A stretch of 64,000 nucleotides of DNA, from positions 1 to 64,000 of the forward strand of contig CADBEB010000008.1 of the NCBI GenBank assembly GCA_902793605.1. Reading direction: 5' to 3'. Below, piece after piece: positions 61,056-64,000 of the stretch (position 1 is the first letter of the stretch; each line of letters begins with the position of its first letter). The notes beneath the pieces are model-generated. The model was not told the DNA's origin. It searched no databases and saw only the letters and a program-made list of their open reading frames with translations. Both the position numbers and the translations under genes were made by a program. Source of the stretch: an uncultured Eubacteriales bacterium (GTDB lineage: Bacteria; Bacillota; Clostridia; Christensenellales; Aristaeellaceae).

Positions 61056-61088
61056 ATGCAATCTTCCCCGAACAGGGGTATAATACCC
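61056..61088 (+). promoter_or_regulatory. Promoter and palindrome before ilvE
   Basis: TATAAT at 61079-61084 lies in a perfect 13-base palindrome GGGTATAATACCC (61076-61088). A weak -35 (ATGCAA, 61056-61061) lies 17 bases upstream. A repressor could bind the palindrome and block the -10. Confidence 0.5.
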
Positions 61089-61117
61089 GTATTAAATTTC
61101 TGAAAGAAGGAATTACG

Positions 61118-62185
61118 ATGCAGGAGATCAAAGTCACGCTTTCACAGAATCTGAAACAGAAGCCCGCGGATGAATCCGCCCTCGGCTTTGGCCGGATCTT
61201 TACCGACCATATGTTCCTCATGGACTATGAAGCAGGTATCGGCTGGCACGACGCCCGCATCGTCCCCTATGAAGATTTCCGGATGGATCCCGCCGCCATG
61301 GTGCTTCACTATGGCCAGGCGATCTTCGAAGGCTGCAAGTGCTATCACCGTGCTGACGGCGGACTGCAGCTGTTCCGTCCGGCGGACAACCTGGCCCGCA
61401 TGACCCGCAGCGCGCAGCGCATGGGAATGCCTGCCCTGGATGAGGAAACCGCCCTCGAAGGTCTGAAGAAGCTGATCCATGTTGAAGAAGCGTGGGTGCC
61501 GCACAAGGACGGGACTTCCCTCTACATCCGCCCGACCATGATCTCCATGGACGTCGGCCTGGGCGTACACGCTTCGAAGAAATACCTGTTCTACATCATC
61601 CTCAGCCCTGTCGGCGCCTACTACAAGGAAGGCCTGAAGCCCGTCAGCATCTATGTGGAGGATGAGTACGTCCGTGCCGTTCGCGGCGGTGTCGGTTTTA
61701 CCAAGTGCGCCGGCAACTATGCCGCTTCGATCCTCGCAGGCGACATAGCGGAAAAGAAAGGCTTCTCCCAGGTCCTGTGGCTTGACGGTGTGGAGCAGAA
61801 ATATGTCGAGGAAGTCGGCTCGATGAACATGATGTTTGCCTACGGCAATAAGATCGTGACCCCGAAGCTGAACGGTTCCATTCTCCCCGGAATCACGCGT
61901 GACAGCGTACTGAAGCTTGCGCGTTCCCTCGGTTATGAAACGGTGGAGGACCGTCTGGACATCAACGAGATCTTTGCCGATGCAAAGTCAGGCAAGCTGA
62001 CCGAGGCTTTCGGTACAGGCACCGCGGCGGTTATCAGCCCTGTCGGCACCCTCGCCATGAAAGATGAAAAGATCACCATCGGTGACGGAAACATCGGCAC
62101 CATTGCCCAGAAGCTCTACGATACCCTGACCGGTATCCAGTACGGGCGTCTGGAAGACAAATTCGGATGGATCGTTAAATGCTGA
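61118..62185 (+). CDS. ilvE: Branched-chain amino acid aminotransferase
   Basis: A 355-residue fold-type IV PLP enzyme that interconverts Leu, Ile and Val with their 2-oxo acids. Family segments are GFGRIFTDHMFLMDY, LHYGQAIFEGCKCY and TKCAGNYAAS with the PLP lysine Lys196. The C-terminal GTGTAAVISPVG binds the cofactor phosphate. Length fits type II BCAT. AAAGAAGGAA lies before the ATG. No other branched-chain biosynthesis gene is adjacent. The next gene overlaps its end by seven bases. Confidence 0.95.
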   Translation: MQEIKVTLSQNLKQKPADESALGFGRIFTDHMFLMDYEAGIGWHDARIVPYEDFRMDPAAMVLHYGQAIFEGCKCYHRADGGLQLFRPADNLARMTRSAQRMGMPALDEETALEGLKKLIHVEEAWVPHKDGTSLYIRPTMISMDVGLGVHASKKYLFYIILSPVGAYYKEGLKPVSIYVEDEYVRAVRGGVGFTKCAGNYAASILAGDIAEKKGFSQVLWLDGVEQKYVEEVGSMNMMFAYGNKIVTPKLNGSILPGITRDSVLKLARSLGYETVEDRLDINEIFADAKSGKLTEAFGTGTAAVISPVGTLAMKDEKITIGDGNIGTIAQKLYDTLTGIQYGRLEDKFGWIVKC

Positions 62186-63225
62186 GAAACGGAAGTTCGC
62201 GCCCGTTGCACTGGGCCGACAAGACCATGAGCGTAATGCGCGCCGATCTGCTGGAAGCCTGCGAGAAGGATCTCGCAGGCCTTCCTTCTCATTGCCTTTT
62301 TGATTCGGACTGCAGCGATGTCGATGCGGAATCCTTCTATGAACTCTCCTTCTTTGCGGAAGAGGACCGCCGCCTTTCAGGCGGTAAACAGGCCCCTGTC
62401 CTGCATACCGTGGAGCAGCTCCGCACGCGTGTCCTTCACCAGTACGCGCAGGAAGCCGCCCTTCTCTCCGTTGAAGAGCACGACCTGCTGGTACGCACAG
62501 TCCTTTTCGGCGGCCGCACGCCGCTCACAGACTGGAATGAACTGCTTCCCGCCCGCGGCCTGGCTCGTCGCCTCTGGTGCCGTGTCGAAGGACAGGGCGG
62601 CGCTTCCGTCCTGGTTATGCCGCATCAGCTGTGTTCGTCTGCACTTCTGCTGCTGGCATCAGACAGCCACAAAAAAGTCCGCGAACTGGTAGAGCAGGTT
62701 CACGAGAGCATCGACAACACCCTGTACCTGCTCGGGGCAGTACAGGCCGCCGCTCCTGTCCGCCATATGGAATCCCTGCTGAAGGACACCTTTGTTGCCG
62801 GCCGGCGTGATCTGTTTGAACGCTTCCTGCGGGTCGGTTACGATTATGTTTATGACCACAGCGGAAAGCTCCTGCTGATTCATCCGGGGCTTGCGGAACC
62901 GGAACGGATGATGGACTATGCCTGTGCGGAGATGGATCCCGAAACGCTCAGCAGCGCCTCCGACAGCGTCGGCGACGTGGAAAGCCCGCTCTATGAGCAG
63001 ATGCTCAGTCTGCTTCTCGACGTTACCCGGCCGGAGATTGCTCCGGAGGACGCCGTGGAGGACCTGATTCTCCTCGCCAAGCAGGAAGCCCCCTATGCGG
63101 ATATGGAGGAGGTTCTCTCCTCCCTGCTCATCTGTCAGGTCACACCGGATATGCGCCGCGCGCTTCGGGAAATCAGCAACCGTGTTCCGCGCTGGCTGAC
63201 GCTGGGCACTTCGAGGGTACAGTAA
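62179..63225 (+). CDS. Uncharacterised 348-residue protein
   Basis: A soluble, mostly helical protein with no signal peptide, membrane segment or nucleotide motif that I can see. Recognisable parts are VLHTVEQLRTRVLHQYAQEA, LLPARGLARRLWCRV and a C-terminal helical part (YADMEEVLSSLLICQVTPDM). The start at 62179 overlaps ilvE; an alternative ATG at 62227 begins MSVMRADLLEAC. Its stop overlaps the start of the following RluA gene (TAATG), so it is translationally coupled to it. I do not recognise the family. Confidence 0.7.
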   Translation: MLRNGSSRPLHWADKTMSVMRADLLEACEKDLAGLPSHCLFDSDCSDVDAESFYELSFFAEEDRRLSGGKQAPVLHTVEQLRTRVLHQYAQEAALLSVEEHDLLVRTVLFGGRTPLTDWNELLPARGLARRLWCRVEGQGGASVLVMPHQLCSSALLLLASDSHKKVRELVEQVHESIDNTLYLLGAVQAAAPVRHMESLLKDTFVAGRRDLFERFLRVGYDYVYDHSGKLLLIHPGLAEPERMMDYACAEMDPETLSSASDSVGDVESPLYEQMLSLLLDVTRPEIAPEDAVEDLILLAKQEAPYADMEEVLSSLLICQVTPDMRRALREISNRVPRWLTLGTSRVQ

Positions 63226-64000
63226 TGATCCTGAAACAAATGACGATCCCACCGGAAGCGGAAGGACAAAGGCTCGGAAACTTCCTTCGCGGCGCCTTGC
63301 CGGAGCTCCCGGAAAGCGCCATCCGCAAGGCTTTTTCCGGCCGGGATGTAAAGCTGGACGGGCGGCGTGTTCCCGCTGAAACAACCGTACACGCCGGGCA
63401 AGAACTCAGGATTTACCTCCCGGATACCGTTGACCCGGGCGCTTCTCAGGCAGCTGCACTCGAGATTGTCTATGAGGATGAGGCGGTTTTGCTGGTCAAC
63501 AAGCGTGCCGGCATCAGTGTGGAAAAGGATGCCCGGGGTGGCGTCACGTTGACGGACCTCTGTGCATCCTATATCGCCGGGAAGGATCCGGATGCATTCC
63601 CTCCCGCCGCCTGTCACCGCCTAGACAATAAAACCTGCGGCCTCTGCCTTTTCGCAAAGACACCGGAAGCCCTCGAAATCCTGCAGGATGCCTTCAGGCG
63701 CCGTTCGCTTGAGAAGTATTATATCTGTCTGGTCCGCGGCATCATGAAGCCGCCGTCCGCGGTCTGCAGCGCCTGGCTGGTGAAGGATCCGCTGCATGCC
63801 GAAGTCCGGATCACCGACCGGGAGATTCCCGGCGCCCGGCCGATCACTACCGGCTATGAAACGCTGGAATCCGGTCCGGTATCGAGACTCCGGGTTCACC
63901 TGATCACCGGAAGAACCCACCAGATCCGGGCTCATCTCGCGGCGCTCGGCCATCCGGTCCTGGGGGACGATCTGTACGGAGACCGGAGCTTTAACCGGCG
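63225..64000 (+). CDS. RluA-family pseudouridine synthase (partial)
   Basis: The first 258 codons of a gene that runs past the right edge. An N-terminal S4-like RNA-binding domain (about 1-70, SAIRKAFSGRDVKLDGRRV) is followed by the catalytic domain with ACHRLDNKT and Asp134 as the expected nucleophile, then LITGRTHQIRAHLAALGHPV and LGDDLYG. RluA enzymes isomerise uridine in 23S rRNA or tRNA; the target cannot be set here. It starts in the TAATG overlap with the preceding gene. The N-terminal part of the S4 domain looks diverged. Confidence 0.9.
   Translation, partial: MILKQMTIPPEAEGQRLGNFLRGALPELPESAIRKAFSGRDVKLDGRRVPAETTVHAGQELRIYLPDTVDPGASQAAALEIVYEDEAVLLVNKRAGISVEKDARGGVTLTDLCASYIAGKDPDAFPPAACHRLDNKTCGLCLFAKTPEALEILQDAFRRRSLEKYYICLVRGIMKPPSAVCSAWLVKDPLHAEVRITDREIPGARPITTGYETLESGPVSRLRVHLITGRTHQIRAHLAALGHPVLGDDLYGDRSFNR

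Noticed and set aside
1-64000. CRISPR arrays, transposases, integrases, restriction or toxin-antitoxin modules, tRNA and rRNA genes
   Set aside because: I looked for direct-repeat arrays, mobile-element proteins and cloverleaf-like segments and found none. The genes are mostly housekeeping with short gaps, so no defence or mobile island is claimed.

Overview
The window is a compact, GC-rich bacterial chromosome segment. Its Shine-Dalgarno sites are mostly strong, and where promoters can be read they are usually sigma-A type. The gene content points to an anaerobic Gram-positive of the Clostridia, probably an uncultured gut or rumen lineage. It has an LCP family envelope protein, a class C sortase, TmcAL (YlbM), a dgt-dnaG-rpoD-trmK cluster, ackA-yceD-rpmF, a GH67 alpha-glucuronidase and a glycogen phosphorylase/amylomaltase operon. 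The taxonomic placement is inference. I see no tRNA, rRNA, CRISPR array, insertion sequence or prophage, and no gene-free stretch reaches 300 bases (the longest is about 227 bases, 56896-57122).

Layout. Positions 1-8017 (minus) form an eight-gene directon running from a class C sortase through an unusual ATPase-domain/SLC1 transporter fusion, a two-zinc-ribbon protein, a YbaK/PrdX-type tRNA-editing protein, a carboxylesterase, an uncharacterised protein and an M29 aminopeptidase to a truncated Nudix gene. Positions 8198-9486 hold a small orphan gene and an SDR enzyme. Positions 9593-17206 (plus) hold a heterodimeric ABC exporter, a GH67 alpha-glucuronidase, a CPA2 antiporter and an MgtC protein, with a short dispersed repeat between exporter and glucuronidase. 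Positions 17268-21243 (minus) encode an ABC importer whose binding-protein gene is separated from the permease genes by an internal terminator. Positions 21390-24579 (minus) carry an M16C protease and a small protein. Positions 24771-31089 (plus) are the replication/transcription operon dgt-dnaG-rpoD-trmK-nif3-zinc ribbon protein. Positions 31210-36962 hold a BspA-like LRR protein divergent from a LacI-malQ-glgP storage-glucan operon with its own promoter and a putative operator.

Positions 36966-46197 (minus) are the most striking locus. Ten genes follow the order of the Mrp-like membrane module of Mbh hydrogenases (E-F-G-DUF4040-MbhE/MrpB fusion-C-D), but with four antiporter-like subunits and no redox or hydrogenase subunits. 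The last, NuoL-like subunit carries tandem 24-residue repeats in its C-terminal lateral-helix region. Together these genes look like a stand-alone cation/proton antiporter.

Positions 46352-47002 encode an aquaporin. Positions 47057-53669 (minus) run ackA, yceD, rpmF, valS, rsmH, rsmI. Here rsmH, normally in the division cluster, sits one base from rsmI, whose product modifies the same 16S rRNA nucleotide. tmcAL diverges from ackA. Positions 54982-56895 (minus) hold a phosphodiesterase and a COG2509 flavoprotein. Positions 57123-61028 are an envelope group (LCP protein, zinc-ribbon membrane protein, secreted DUF3298-like protein). Positions 61118-64000 hold ilvE, an unrecognised 348-residue protein and a truncated RluA-type pseudouridine synthase.
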